The notes: generated from the letters alone by a model not told the origin. Positions 44,905-54,467 are shown, counted from the first letter of the stretch. The stretch is 64,000 nucleotides of DNA from Chryseobacterium sp. SN22 (GCF_008329705.1 NZ_VTSX01000020.1:1-64000), one strand, 5' to 3'. Made by a program: numbers and translations.

Positions 44905-44912
44905 TAAATTTG
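44905..44912 (+). promoter_or_regulatory. Bacteroidetes -7 box of sufS
   Basis: TAAATTTG lies 41 bp before the sufS ATG. A TTTG lies 12 bp upstream, closer than the usual spacing. Confidence 0.45.
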
Positions 44913-44953
44913 AAGAGTTCTAAATAAGAACGTTTTAATTTAAAATTTAATAA

Positions 44954-46174
44954 ATGTTTGACATTCAGGAAATCAGGAGTCAGTTTTCTATATTAGACCG
45001 GAAGGTGAACGGTAAGCCGTTGGTTTACCTGGACAATGCAGCAACCTCCCAGAAACCGGATTCGGTGCTGAAGGTTTGGGATACCTATTACCGGGAGCTT
45101 AATGCAAACGTACACCGGGGAATCCATACCTTAAGCCAGCTGGCTACGGAAGAGATGGAACTTTCCAGACGGAAGATCCAGAAATTCATCAATGCAAAGT
45201 ACGATTTTGAAGTCATCTTTACCAAAGGAACGACCGAAGGATTGAACTTGATCTCTTATATTTTAACCCAGAAATTAAAAAAAGACGACGAGATCATCAT
45301 TTCTTATCTGGAGCATCACTCCAATATTGTTCCCTGGCAATTGCTCTGCGAAAGAACAGGAGCCAAATTGAAAGTAATCCCGATGGATGAAAACGGGATT
45401 CTTCAGATGGAGATTTTCGATACTTTGTTGAATGAAAGAACGAAGATTGTTTCCATGAACCAGGTTTCCAATGCATTAGGGGTGATCAATCCGGTGGAAG
45501 AAATCATTGCAAGAACGCGGAAGAATACGGACGCTTACATCGTAATCGATGGGGCTCAGTCGGTACCGCATTTTACCATTGATGTTCAGGCGATGGATTG
45601 TGACTTTTTTGTATTTTCAGGCCATAAAATGTATGCGCCGATGGGAACGGGAATTTTATACGGGAAACAGGAAATCCTTGAAGAGCTGCCGCCATTCCAC
45701 GGAGGTGGGGAAATGATTGCCACCTGCTCGTTTGAAGAAACAAGCTATGCCGGACTTCCGTTCAAATATGAAGCAGGAACCCCGAATGTAGGTGGAAATA
45801 TTGCGTTGGGTGCCGCTGTGGACTTTATCTTGGAAACAGGGCATGAAAACATCAGAACCCATGAAAATGCTTTGCTGGAATATGCTCAGAGACACCTTCT
45901 GGAACTCGAAGGATTAAAAGTATACGGTGAAAAAGCAAACCGGACAGGGGTGGTTTCTTTCAATCTGGAAGGCATCGGGATTGCTTCGGATGTAGGAATG
46001 ATCCTCGATAAACTGGGGATTGCAGTACGGACGGGCCATCACTGTACACAGCCGATCATGAGCTTCTTTAATATTGCAGGAACCGTACGCGCAAGTTTTG
46101 CCGTGTATAATACCTTCAACGAAATTGATATTCTCGTGGAAGGAGTGAAAAAAGCACAAAAAATGCTTCGATAA
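44954..46174 (+). CDS. sufS: Cysteine desulfurase SufS
   Basis: PLP enzyme of the aminotransferase class V fold that takes sulfur from cysteine for Fe-S assembly. The 406-aa length and motifs fit group II (SufS/CsdA). They are VYLDNAATSQKP near residue 24, NVHRGIHTLSQLAT near 52, the PLP Lys in FSGHKMYAPMGTG near 226, and the active Cys in RTGHHCTQPIM near 361, with the short SufS-type loop. It is separated from the sufABCD-like operon by about 37 kb and has its own promoter box and terminator. Confidence 0.95.
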   Translation: MFDIQEIRSQFSILDRKVNGKPLVYLDNAATSQKPDSVLKVWDTYYRELNANVHRGIHTLSQLATEEMELSRRKIQKFINAKYDFEVIFTKGTTEGLNLISYILTQKLKKDDEIIISYLEHHSNIVPWQLLCERTGAKLKVIPMDENGILQMEIFDTLLNERTKIVSMNQVSNALGVINPVEEIIARTRKNTDAYIVIDGAQSVPHFTIDVQAMDCDFFVFSGHKMYAPMGTGILYGKQEILEELPPFHGGGEMIATCSFEETSYAGLPFKYEAGTPNVGGNIALGAAVDFILETGHENIRTHENALLEYAQRHLLELEGLKVYGEKANRTGVVSFNLEGIGIASDVGMILDKLGIAVRTGHHCTQPIMSFFNIAGTVRASFAVYNTFNEIDILVEGVKKAQKMLR

Positions 46175-46196
46175 TCATAACATCAAATATCATAGG

Positions 46197-46226
46197 AACG
46201 GTCAGGAATTTTTTCTGGCCGTTTTG
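46197..46226 (+). terminator. Terminator of sufS
   Basis: The stem AACGGTCAG/CTGGCCGTT with a T-rich 12-nt loop and a following TTTTGTTTT lies 22 bp past the stop. Confidence 0.75.
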
Positions 46227-46366
46227 TTTTAATAATTGATATTGAAATATTAATGTATAGCCGATGAATGTATTTGGTGTTTTTAAGAAATATAATCTTT
46301 AATAAAAAAATAAATCCTGTAACCTTTTCGGTTTTTCGCTGTCTTACTAATAGAAACAAAATAATT

Positions 46367-46927
46367 ATGAAGCTTCTGTTTGGAAATAAAAAAGATGATT
46401 TGCTAAGCCGCCTGAAAAGACAGGAGCCGGCGGCACAGAAAATTTTTTATGATCAGAATGTTAAAAAGTTCCTGAGCATCAGCAGGAGTTATATTACGGA
46501 TCTGTACCAGGCGGAAGACTGCGTCATCAAAGCGTTCTGCAAAATCTTTAAAAATATAGAAAGCTTCAGAAACGATGGAAGTTTCGACGGATGGGCGAGA
46601 AGAGTTGTGGTTAACGAGTGCCTCAATTTTATCAAGAGCCACAAAACGGTTTTTTATCTGGACGATATCAATCCGGCTTATCTCGAAGAAGCGTACGAAG
46701 AAGATCTGGTTTTTAATTTCAATGCCCAGGAGCTGCTGGACCAGCTTCCGGATGCCTACCGGATGGTTTTCAACCTCTACGTTTTTGAAGATTATTCGCA
46801 CCAGGAAATTGCCGATGCCTTACAGATCTCCACAGCCGTAAGCAAGACGCAGTTGTTCAGGGCTAAAGAAAAGATGAGAAAAATTTATTTCCAACAACAA
46901 AAAGCGTTACAAAATGAAAACTATTAA
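46367..46927 (+). CDS. Sigma-70 family (ECF-type) RNA polymerase sigma factor, 186 aa
   Basis: Transcription initiation factor. The frame is open from 46268 but the ATG at 46367 (MKLLFGNKKDDLLSRL) gives a standard ECF length. Region 2 spans about 25-90 (YQAEDCVIKAFCKIF, SFDGWARRVVVNECLNF). Region 4 spans about 118-170 (LDQLPDAYRMVFNLYVFEDY, SHQEIADALQISTAVSKTQL). Its stop overlaps the start of the next gene by 14 bp, and the following two genes are a single-pass membrane protein and an outer-membrane protein. That arrangement suits a sigma / anti-sigma regulatory unit. Confidence 0.92.
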   Translation: MKLLFGNKKDDLLSRLKRQEPAAQKIFYDQNVKKFLSISRSYITDLYQAEDCVIKAFCKIFKNIESFRNDGSFDGWARRVVVNECLNFIKSHKTVFYLDDINPAYLEEAYEEDLVFNFNAQELLDQLPDAYRMVFNLYVFEDYSHQEIADALQISTAVSKTQLFRAKEKMRKIYFQQQKALQNENY

Positions 46928-47543
46928 AAGCAATATAGAACAACAGATCAAAAAACAGATCGAAGAGAGGGAAATCACTCCTTCAAGGGACTTGTGGTCT
47001 GAAATTGAAAGCCAGGCGGTGGCAAAGACCTCAAAACCATCCTTCAATTGGCTTCTGATAGCAGCCTGCTTTATTTTAACTTTTAGTTTAGGGGCTGTGC
47101 TTTTTTTTAACCGGGAAAATAAACCCTACGGATCATCGGAAACGATTGTTCATACCATTACAGAACCTGCTATTCAGAACCCTTTAGGGCACATTGCGCA
47201 GGAGCAAGATGCAGAGCCAGCAGCTAAAAATCACGAGGAGAAAACGGTTGCAGAAAATATTTCAGCAGGAATAAAAACTGAAGAGCGGAACCGGGAGCCG
47301 CAAGCCTTTGCCCAACAGGAAGAAATGCCGGTTATCATAAGGAATTCAGTACAGATCATATCAGAACTTTCACCCATTCAACCGGGAAAAACCATTGCCC
47401 AGACAGACTCTGCCAAGGTACCGGTAAAGAAGAAACGGTATGTGGATCCTTCCACGCTGCTTTTTTCAGTGGAACACAAAGATGTCATTGAGAAGACCAA
47501 AGGAAAAAGCAATGTCGCCACGATCGATCTGAACAAAAACTAA
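46914..47543 (+). CDS. Single-pass membrane protein, putative anti-sigma factor, 209 aa
   Basis: It overlaps the sigma factor gene by 14 bp. An N-terminal cytoplasmic stretch (about 1-42, with DLWSEIESQA) precedes one TM helix (FNWLLIAACFILTFSLGAVLFF, about 43-63 in part) and a periplasmic Glu/Gln/Ala-rich region of low complexity. The topology and position match anti-sigma factors of Bacteroidetes ECF units, but no zinc-binding HxxxCxxC motif is visible, so the call is an inference from context. Confidence 0.68.
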   Translation: MKTIKSNIEQQIKKQIEEREITPSRDLWSEIESQAVAKTSKPSFNWLLIAACFILTFSLGAVLFFNRENKPYGSSETIVHTITEPAIQNPLGHIAQEQDAEPAAKNHEEKTVAENISAGIKTEERNREPQAFAQQEEMPVIIRNSVQIISELSPIQPGKTIAQTDSAKVPVKKKRYVDPSTLLFSVEHKDVIEKTKGKSNVATIDLNKN

Positions 47544-47576
47544 CCCTTTATTTTTTTAACCATTAAAACATAGTAT

Positions 47577-48614
47577 ATGATCAGGAAATTTATCATGATG
47601 GGCTTCGTATGCCTTTTGTCAACAGCAGGATATGCACAGAGAAAACCGGTACTGAACCTTCAGCCGAAAGAGGAAACCGGGGTAAGCCCGATCGTAAAAG
47701 AAAAAGTGGATGATTATGCCAAAAAGATCGATACCATCATCCAGGAAGAGAAAAAAATGATGGAAGCGGAATTGCTGGAGCTTCAGGCCAAAAACCTGGA
47801 CAAGGCAGAATTCGATAAGCAGAAAGCCCTGGTGGCCGAGCAGTATTCCGAAAAGATCGATCAGCGTATCGAAGCACTGGGATTCGACATGGATGCCGTG
47901 ATCCAGAAGCAGGTACGCTTTTCCCTGCTGAATTCGGATGTAACCTCAAATGAAGAACTGAAAGAGAGGCTTCTGAAAAAATTCAGGCCTACAAAAGACC
48001 TTTCTCCCTATATTTCTTACGGAATCATGAATCTTACGAATGATAAGCCGGATAATACGCTTGATAATAATCTGCGCTATGCCGGAAACTTTGAATTCGG
48101 TTTAAAATTCAATTATCAGTTTGGCAGGACAAGCCCGTGGGGGTTGATCTCAGGAGTCAGTTTTTCATGGCGAACACTGAGTATCGATAACAATATGTTT
48201 GTCGCAAAAGATGCCAATTCCAACGTTTATCTGGCAAACTATGATAAAGGATTGAGCAAAAGCAAGCTGAGAACAGGTTATATTATCGTTCCGGTAGGAA
48301 TACAGTACAATTTTTCCAGGCTGAAAAATGCCGGGATGGATGTTCAATACTTGGATTATTCCGAGGGTTTCAGAATAGGGGCTAATATGTACGGAGGGGT
48401 AAAGATGTCAACGAACAACATCATTAAAGGCGATGGGGTCAGCAACCGGGACCGAAGCGATTATCAGGTAAGCCCATTCATTTATGGAGGACAGTTCACG
48501 GTTTCCTATAACGATTTCAGTATTTTCGTAAAAAAGGACTTTGGAAATTTCTTTAAAAACGGAACTTTTGAAAATGACAAGGCATTGATTTTTGGAGTTG
48601 CGCTCTGGTGGTAA
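47577..48614 (+). CDS. Secreted protein with coiled coil and outer-membrane barrel, 345 aa
   Basis: A signal peptide (1-20, ending GYAQ) leads into a helical, charged segment at about 45-125 (EEKKMMEAELLELQAKNLDK, predicted coiled coil). Amphipathic beta strands follow (NFEFGLKFNYQFGRTSPWGL, YIIVPVGIQYNFSRL, FIYGGQFTVSYNDFSIFV), resembling PorT-type outer-membrane beta-barrel proteins, and the protein ends in aromatic residues (ALWW). It lies 33 bp after the putative anti-sigma gene, so the product is a probable effector or target of the same regulatory unit. Confidence 0.78.
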   Translation: MIRKFIMMGFVCLLSTAGYAQRKPVLNLQPKEETGVSPIVKEKVDDYAKKIDTIIQEEKKMMEAELLELQAKNLDKAEFDKQKALVAEQYSEKIDQRIEALGFDMDAVIQKQVRFSLLNSDVTSNEELKERLLKKFRPTKDLSPYISYGIMNLTNDKPDNTLDNNLRYAGNFEFGLKFNYQFGRTSPWGLISGVSFSWRTLSIDNNMFVAKDANSNVYLANYDKGLSKSKLRTGYIIVPVGIQYNFSRLKNAGMDVQYLDYSEGFRIGANMYGGVKMSTNNIIKGDGVSNRDRSDYQVSPFIYGGQFTVSYNDFSIFVKKDFGNFFKNGTFENDKALIFGVALWW

Positions 48615-48644
48615 GAGACACCTGATTATTCATATTTAAATGAT

Positions 48645-48676
48645 AAACGCCGATGAAGAATTTCCCGGCGTTTTTC
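48645..48676 (+). terminator. Terminator of the sigma-factor operon
   Basis: The stem AAACGCCG/CGGCGTTT, with additional internal pairing and a T run, starts 31 bp after the stop. Confidence 0.82.
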
Positions 48677-48704
48677 GTGCAATATAATTATTTAAATCTG
48701 ATTT

Positions 48705-50099
48705 CTATTTCAGGCTTCCCACCATATCCTCAGGCTTCACCCATTCGTCGAACTGTTCGGCCGTTAAAAGACCTAAATTCACCGCTTCTTCTTTTAAAGT
48801 GGTTCCGTTCTTGTGAGCAGTTTTCGCAATTTTAGCGGCATTTTCATAACCGATATGGGTATTCAGGGCGGTTACCAGCATCAGGGATTTATCCACCAGT
48901 TCTTTAATTCTTTCATGGTTCGGTTCGATGCCTACGGCGCAGTGATCATTAAAAGAGATACAGGCATCGGCAATCAGCTGGGCCGACTGCAGGAAGTTAT
49001 AGGCCATCACCGGCTTGAAAACATTCAGCTCATAATTCCCCTGGGTTCCGGCGAATGAAATGGTTGTATCATTTCCTAATACCTGGGCGCAGACCATCGT
49101 CATTGCTTCATTCTGCGTAGGATTCACTTTCCCCGGCATAATGGAAGACCCCGGCTCGTTTTCCGGGATATGGATTTCTCCGATTCCGGAACGGGGACCA
49201 GAAGCCAGCAAACGAATATCCTGAGCAATTTTGAATAAGGAAACGGCCAGCTGCTTTAAAGCCCCGTGGGATTCCACAATAGCATCATGGGCTGCCAGTG
49301 CCTCGAATTTATTTTCCGCCGTTACAAAAGGGAGACCGGTAAATTTAGAAATGTATTCCGCTACTTTCACGTCATACCCCTGTGGGGTATTTAAACCTGT
49401 ACCTACGGCCGTTCCGCCCAATGCCAGCTCGGAAAGGTGAGGCAACGTATTTTTTAATGCCTTAATCCCGTAGTTCAGTTGGGCTACATATCCTGAAAAT
49501 TCCTGTCCCAGAGTCAGCGGCGTGGCATCCATTAAGTGGGTTCTTCCGATTTTAACGATGTCTTTAAAAGCTTCTGATTTCTGAGCCAGCGTATCCCGTA
49601 ATTTTTCAACCGCAGGAACCGTTATTTCCACTACTTTCTTATAAGCGGCGATGTGCATCGCGGTAGGATAAGTGTCATTGGAGGACTGGGATTTATTGAC
49701 GTCGTCATTCGGATGGACTTCTGCTTTTTCTCCTAATATACCGCCGTTGTTTACATGCGACCGATTGGAAATCACTTCATTCACGTTCATATTCGACTGG
49801 GTTCCTGAACCGGTTTGCCAGATTACCAGAGGGAACTGGTCATTCAGTTTCCCTTCCAGAATCTCATCGCATACTTTGGCGATCAGATCCCTTTTCTCTG
49901 CCGGCAGAACACCAAGATCCGCATTGGTAAAAGCAGCAGCTTTCTTTAGATAAGCAAAAGCTTCGATGATTTCATGCGGCATGGAGCCTTCGGGTCCGAT
50001 TTTGAAATTGTTTCTGGAACGTTCGGTCTGTGCGCCCCAGAATTTGTCGGCAGGAACCTGCACTTCACCCATGGTGTCTTTTTCTATTCTGTAATTCAT
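48705..50099 (-). CDS. fumC: Fumarate hydratase, class II
   Basis: Cofactor-free, oxygen-stable fumarase of the TCA cycle (fumarate to malate). The frame is open to 50219, but the ATG at 50099 ([20 protein letters not shown]) gives 464 aa, the exact family size. Motifs are [10 protein letters not shown] near 20, [16 protein letters not shown] near 98, [17 protein letters not shown] near 185 and the superfamily signature [15 protein letters not shown] near 318. It is divergent from the class I fumarase gene; the two starts are 209 bp apart. Confidence 0.97.
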   Translation of the reverse strand: MNYRIEKDTMGEVQVPADKFWGAQTERSRNNFKIGPEGSMPHEIIEAFAYLKKAAAFTNADLGVLPAEKRDLIAKVCDEILEGKLNDQFPLVIWQTGSGTQSNMNVNEVISNRSHVNNGGILGEKAEVHPNDDVNKSQSSNDTYPTAMHIAAYKKVVEITVPAVEKLRDTLAQKSEAFKDIVKIGRTHLMDATPLTLGQEFSGYVAQLNYGIKALKNTLPHLSELALGGTAVGTGLNTPQGYDVKVAEYISKFTGLPFVTAENKFEALAAHDAIVESHGALKQLAVSLFKIAQDIRLLASGPRSGIGEIHIPENEPGSSIMPGKVNPTQNEAMTMVCAQVLGNDTTISFAGTQGNYELNVFKPVMAYNFLQSAQLIADACISFNDHCAVGIEPNHERIKELVDKSLMLVTALNTHIGYENAAKIAKTAHKNGTTLKEEAVNLGLLTAEQFDEWVKPEDMVGSLK

Positions 50100-50256
50100 T
50101 GTGATGGAATTTTTTGTTAAATTCAGGTTGAGGTTAAAGTTTAGAGTAAGAAAATCTCGGTTCGTATCTTTGACTTCACCTGATTGTATAAAATTACTTA
50201 TAAATAAAAAACCTCGCAATTTATAATCATTATAAATATCATTCTAAGCCGCTGAT

Positions 50257-50291
50257 TTTGCTCATGCTTTTTTTACGATGTTTTATTTTTG
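50257..50291 (+). promoter_or_regulatory. Bacteroidetes-type promoter of the class I fumarase
   Basis: TTTG at 50257-50260 and TATTTTTG at 50284-50291 (23-bp spacing) lie 17 bp before the ATG at 50309. A second TATCTTTG at 50165-50172 lies further upstream in the divergent spacer. Confidence 0.55.
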
Positions 50292-50308
50292 CAGCCAAAG
50301 AAAAGAGA

Positions 50309-51916
50309 ATGGAATTTAGATATCAGGATCCGTACCCGATTCAGAAAGATGATACGGTATACAAGAAACTTACCTCAGAATATGTAAGCGTTGAAAAATT
50401 AGGAGAACGCGAGATTTTAACCGTCGATCCGAAAGGGCTGGAACTACTGGCGGAAGAGGCAATGGCAGACGTTTCCTTTATGCTCCGTTCTTCCCATCTG
50501 GAAAGCCTTAGAAGAATTATTGATGATCCTGAAGCAACGGATAACGACCGGTTTGTGGCCTACAATCTATTGCAGAACGCTGCGGTGGCGGCAGAGGGGG
50601 CTTTGCCTTCCTGTCAGGATACCGGAACGGCGATCGTAATGGGTAAAAAAGGAGAGAATGTGTACACCGGAGTGGACGACGGAGAATATCTGAGCAAAGG
50701 AATCTACAATACCTATCAGAAAAGAAATTTAAGGTATTCCCAGGTGGTGCCTTTAACCATGTTCGATGAAAAGAATTCCGGTTCCAACCTTCCGGCACAG
50801 ATTGATATTTATGCGAAGAAAGGAGATTATTACGATTTCCTGTTTTTAACGAAAGGAGGAGGTTCTGCCAATAAGACGTTCCTGTACCAAAAAACAAAAT
50901 CATTACTGAACGAAAAGTCGCTGGAAGAATTCATCAAAGAAAAAATTTCGGACCTTGGAACTGCGGCCTGCCCGCCTTACCACCTGGCTTTAGTGATCGG
51001 AGGGACTTCCGCTGAAGCGAACCTGGCTGCCGTAAAAAAAGCATCCGCAAAATATTACGATAACCTTCCGACGGAAGGAAACGAAGCGGGACAGGCGTTC
51101 AGAGACCTGGAATGGGAGGCGAAAGTGCAGAAGATCTGCCAGGAAAGTGCTATCGGGGCACAGTTCGGAGGAAAATACCTGACGCATGATGTCCGGGTCA
51201 TCAGGCTTCCGCGCCACGCAGCATCCTGCCCGGTAGGAATGGGGGTTTCCTGTTCAGCAGACCGGAACATCAAAGGAAAAATTACCAGAGACGGAATTTT
51301 CCTGGAACAGCTGGAAGTCGATCCGAAGAGATTCCTGCCTGCAACACCACCACATCTGGAAGAAGCGGTCGAAATTGATCTGAACAAGCCGATGCCGGAA
51401 ATCTTAGCTGAACTTTCCAAGTACCCGATCAAGACAAGATTGAAATTGAACGGAACACTGATCGTGGCGAGAGATATTGCGCACGCAAAGATCAAAGAGA
51501 TCATTGACAGCGGACAGCCAATGCCGGAATATTTTAAAAACCATCCGATTTATTACGCCGGACCGGCAAAAACGCCGGACGGAATGGCTTCAGGAAGCTT
51601 CGGGCCGACCACTGCGGGAAGAATGGATGTCTATGTTGACGAATTCCAGAGCCACGGCGGAAGTATGATTATGCTGGCTAAAGGAAATAGGAGCAAGGAC
51701 GTAACCAATGCCTGCGGAAAATACGGAGGGTTCTATTTGGGCTCGATCGGAGGGCCGGCAGCCATCCTGGCGAAAGACAATATCCTTTCGGTTGAAGTCG
51801 TGGATTTCCCTGAGCTGGGGATGGAAGCGGTACGGAAGATCGAAGTGAAGGATTTCCCGGCATTCATAATTACGGATGATAAAGGGAACGATTTCTTTGC
51901 AAACCTGGCGCATTAA
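50309..51916 (+). CDS. fumA: Fumarate hydratase, class I ([4Fe-4S])
   Basis: Oxygen-sensitive Fe-S fumarase, unrelated in sequence to FumC. The start at 50309 ([15 protein letters not shown]) gives 535 aa, close to E. coli FumA. Family segments are [16 protein letters not shown] near 104, [13 protein letters not shown] near 180, [20 protein letters not shown] near 217 and [16 protein letters not shown] near 305. The three Cys ligands are therefore in place. The C-terminal tartrate-dehydratase-beta domain has PTTAGRMD near 433. It depends on Fe-S assembly by the suf genes of this window. Confidence 0.95.
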   Translation: MEFRYQDPYPIQKDDTVYKKLTSEYVSVEKLGEREILTVDPKGLELLAEEAMADVSFMLRSSHLESLRRIIDDPEATDNDRFVAYNLLQNAAVAAEGALPSCQDTGTAIVMGKKGENVYTGVDDGEYLSKGIYNTYQKRNLRYSQVVPLTMFDEKNSGSNLPAQIDIYAKKGDYYDFLFLTKGGGSANKTFLYQKTKSLLNEKSLEEFIKEKISDLGTAACPPYHLALVIGGTSAEANLAAVKKASAKYYDNLPTEGNEAGQAFRDLEWEAKVQKICQESAIGAQFGGKYLTHDVRVIRLPRHAASCPVGMGVSCSADRNIKGKITRDGIFLEQLEVDPKRFLPATPPHLEEAVEIDLNKPMPEILAELSKYPIKTRLKLNGTLIVARDIAHAKIKEIIDSGQPMPEYFKNHPIYYAGPAKTPDGMASGSFGPTTAGRMDVYVDEFQSHGGSMIMLAKGNRSKDVTNACGKYGGFYLGSIGGPAAILAKDNILSVEVVDFPELGMEAVRKIEVKDFPAFIITDDKGNDFFANLAH

Positions 51917-51959
51917 TTAGTTTAAAATCAAAATAAATAATAAAATAGGATGTGTATAT

Positions 51960-51991
51960 TTTGTGTAAAAAAATAAAAAGTCCTATTTTTG
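51960..51991 (+). promoter_or_regulatory. Bacteroidetes-type promoter of the 100-aa membrane protein gene
   Basis: TTTG at 51960-51963 and TATTTTTG at 51984-51991, 20 bp apart, match the consensus. The ATG follows at 52011. Confidence 0.68.
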
Positions 51992-52010
51992 CCTAAAATC
52001 TTTAAGAAAA

Positions 52011-52313
52011 ATGATAACGATTTTATCCGCATTTTGGCCGTTTTATCAGTTCCTTTGGACCGTATTTTTCATCATTATGTTCCTTGTAGGGTTCTGGTGT
52101 ATTTTCATGTTCTTCGGATTTGTTATCCCGTTATGGTTAACGGAAGGTCTGAAAGAATACTTCGGAAAAGTAAAGCCTTTTAATCCTGAAGATATCAGAA
52201 GCAAAATGGTGTATGAGCAGGAAGGTGTAGAGGTTATTTACAACGAGCCTAAAGGTCATGGTCCGTTTCTTCACGATCATGGACATGACAGCCACGGAAA
52301 AGGACATCATTAA
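52011..52313 (+). CDS. Small membrane protein with His-rich C-terminus, 100 aa
   Basis: Family not recognised. One long or two short transmembrane segments fill residues 5-45 (FLWTVFFIIMFLVGFWCIF, FFGFVIPLWL). A soluble stretch follows (NPEDIRSKMVYEQEGVEVIY) and then a tail with nine His in the last 19 residues (HGPFLHDHGHDSHGKGHH), which could bind metal ions. It has its own promoter and terminator, so it is a real monocistronic gene despite its size. Confidence 0.78.
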   Translation: MITILSAFWPFYQFLWTVFFIIMFLVGFWCIFMFFGFVIPLWLTEGLKEYFGKVKPFNPEDIRSKMVYEQEGVEVIYNEPKGHGPFLHDHGHDSHGKGHH

Positions 52314-52378
52314 TTGATTGTCATTGCTTTTTCACTTGAATTCTGAAAAAGCAATATCAAAGCAAAACAACATATATT

Positions 52379-52407
52379 AAACCACTTAATTTTTAAGTGG
52401 TTTTTTT
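52379..52407. terminator. Bidirectional terminator between convergent genes
   Basis: The perfect stem AACCACTTAA/TTAAGTGGTT and seven T serve the 100-aa gene on the plus strand. They also lie at the end of the AraC gene (stop at 52406) on the minus strand. Confidence 0.82.
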
Positions 52408-53284
52408 AGTTGAACGATTCCATTCTCAGCTTTTCGGGTGAAATCCCGAATTTTTTCTTGAAAGCCCGGGTGAAATTCTGCACATATTCATACCCGCATT
52501 CTATTGCGATTTCTTTGATCATGATCTCTCTATCCGTGATCAGCTTTTTGGCCTTCAGCATTCTCAGTTCTGCCATATAATCGCTTACTGTCCGGTGGTA
52601 ATGTGCTTTAAATTCTTTCCGGATCTTGTTCTGGTTGATGCCGATCAGTTTCCCGATATCCTCTGCTTTTATATTTCTGTGATAATTTTCATCGATAAAC
52701 TTTTTAATTGTTAAAGGGGTTTTCGGCATTTTTTCCAGCGTATTTCTTTCATTGAACTGTTCGAAAATCAGGAGCAGCAGCTTGATTATTTTTGCTTCAA
52801 CAAATAATTTCTGGAGAATTCCTTTTTTGGAATAGCTGATGATTTCCTTTAAAATAATTTGCATTTCCACGGTCATAGAAGGAGGTGTCTGCTTATGCAG
52901 GAAAATATAATGATTACGGATCATGCCTTCCAGAATATCCGCATTTTCTTTATTGGATTCCGGATTGATGAGGTTTGAGATATAATCGTAATTCATCTGG
53001 ATCTGTAAGTATTTGAGCATTTCTTTATTTTCCGTCCATAATTCGGCTGTGCTTTCTTCGCGAGAATAATGCAGGATATACTGGTTTCTTTTAAATAAAA
53101 ATTTCGTTCCGCAGTCTTCAGCATTAAGATGAATATTTTCACTTAGAAAAAAAAGGAGGTTGAAGCTGGTCCTGCCCTCTATTATATCAGATTTGGAAAA
53201 CCTACCTGTATACAACTCTTCCTTCAGAAAAATTTTGATGTTTTCGGAACTGAATAATAATCCCTGGCCAGATTGATTCTTCAT
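52406..53284 (-). CDS. AraC family transcriptional regulator, 292 aa
   Basis: DNA-binding regulator. Residues about 1-180 form an unrecognised sensor part. The C-terminal 100 residues form the AraC double HTH: IKAEDIGKLIGINQNKIRKEF near 200-222 and IMIKEIAIECGYEYVQNFTRAFKKKFGISPEKLR in parts near 255-287. It is divergent from the two FISUMP surface-protein genes (141-bp spacer), so it may regulate them. That link is inference. Confidence 0.9.
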   Translation of the reverse strand: MKNQSGQGLLFSSENIKIFLKEELYTGRFSKSDIIEGRTSFNLLFFLSENIHLNAEDCGTKFLFKRNQYILHYSREESTAELWTENKEMLKYLQIQMNYDYISNLINPESNKENADILEGMIRNHYIFLHKQTPPSMTVEMQIILKEIISYSKKGILQKLFVEAKIIKLLLLIFEQFNERNTLEKMPKTPLTIKKFIDENYHRNIKAEDIGKLIGINQNKIRKEFKAHYHRTVSDYMAELRMLKAKKLITDREIMIKEIAIECGYEYVQNFTRAFKKKFGISPEKLRMESFN

Positions 53285-53372
53285 ATGTGTAATTTATAAA
53301 TAGTACCATTGATAAGAGGGGGATCGATAACAAAAAGTTCGTTAATGATAACCCGATGTTAGATAAGTCAGA

Positions 53373-53380
53373 TACTTTTG
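53373..53380 (+). promoter_or_regulatory. Bacteroidetes -7 box of the FISUMP operon
   Basis: TACTTTTG (TAnnTTTG) lies 45 bp before the ATG at 53426. It has no clear -33 partner, which would fit an activator-dependent promoter. Confidence 0.45.
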
Positions 53381-53425
53381 CGTAAAATTAATTATAATTT
53401 AGAATAAATAAAAATAATATTTAAG

Positions 53426-54457
53426 ATGAATAAATTATTTAATAGTTTTTGCATGTCGGGTGCTATGCTCTTACTGCTAACAAACAATACGAAGGCACAG
53501 GCCTGCAGCAATGCGGATCCAGGAAATACGCCCGGTGATCTGGGATGTGTTTCATTTATTTATCAGGGTCAGCCGGTAACCTACACGACGGTAAGGAGTG
53601 CGGATGGAGAAATCTGGCTTCAGCAAAATATGGGAAGCAGCAAAGTAGCTGCCTCAATAAATGATACAGAAGCTTACGGAGACCTTTTCCAGTGGGGAAG
53701 ATGGGATGACGGGCATCAGTTACGCAATTCGGCGATCGTAGCCACAGCTCCCGCGGTAAACGACCCCTCAGGACTGAATGGCGGTAATTCCGGATTTTAT
53801 TCTGCGGGATCTAATTCATTTTCCAACTGGTGGTCGGAAGGGGCGCCAAATGATCAGTGGACGGCAGCAAACCCGTCCTCTGCTACGGCAACAAATGGTG
53901 CCGACCCTTGTAAAGCGATGGGTGCCGGCTGGAGGCTTCCGTTGGGCAGCGAGATCGAGACGGTTCTGGCGGCAGAAAATATTTCGGATACCGGGTCTGC
54001 ATTTTCCAGCCATCTGAAAATGGTTCCTGCCGGAATGAAAGATTATAACGGGATCTTCTCTCCGGGAGCAAGGCTTTATTTGTGGTCTTCCTCTTCTTCG
54101 CCTTATACGGGTTCCGGCCAGCATCTGTATATCAGCATGTACTCAGCCCTTACCAACAGCAGCGGCCGTGACGGCGGAATGTCTGTTCGCTGCATGAAAG
54201 AGATCTCTTCACTGTCCGTATCCGACCTCAAAAAAAAGGCCATAGGTATTTACCCGAATCCTACTTCAGGAATCCTTTACCTTAACACGGATGCGGCAGT
54301 GGAAAATATTTACCTCATCGCTATAACGGGACAGATTGTAAAGGTTCAGGCTGCTGAAGGGAAAATAGATATCAGCAATGTACCGGCGGGAGTCTATACT
54401 GCCGAAGTTGTTTTAAAGAACGGGGAAAAGATCATCAGGAAAGTTATTAAAAATTAA
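53426..54457 (+). CDS. T9SS cargo protein with FISUMP domain, 343 aa
   Basis: Secreted cell-surface protein. A signal peptide (ending NTKAQ) is followed by a FISUMP-type domain at about 30-265: FIYQGQPVTYTTVRSADGEIW, GDLFQWGRWDDGHQLRN, GAGWRLPLGSEIETVLAAE and GMSVRCMKE. The last 75 residues form a type A T9SS sorting domain (IYPNPTSGILYLNTDAAVEN, with final VVLKNGEKIIRKVIKN). It is followed after 10 bp by a larger paralogue. The function of FISUMP domains is not known. Confidence 0.88.
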   Translation: MNKLFNSFCMSGAMLLLLTNNTKAQACSNADPGNTPGDLGCVSFIYQGQPVTYTTVRSADGEIWLQQNMGSSKVAASINDTEAYGDLFQWGRWDDGHQLRNSAIVATAPAVNDPSGLNGGNSGFYSAGSNSFSNWWSEGAPNDQWTAANPSSATATNGADPCKAMGAGWRLPLGSEIETVLAAENISDTGSAFSSHLKMVPAGMKDYNGIFSPGARLYLWSSSSSPYTGSGQHLYISMYSALTNSSGRDGGMSVRCMKEISSLSVSDLKKKAIGIYPNPTSGILYLNTDAAVENIYLIAITGQIVKVQAAEGKIDISNVPAGVYTAEVVLKNGEKIIRKVIKN

Positions 54458-54467
54458 ATCTTTGGTT

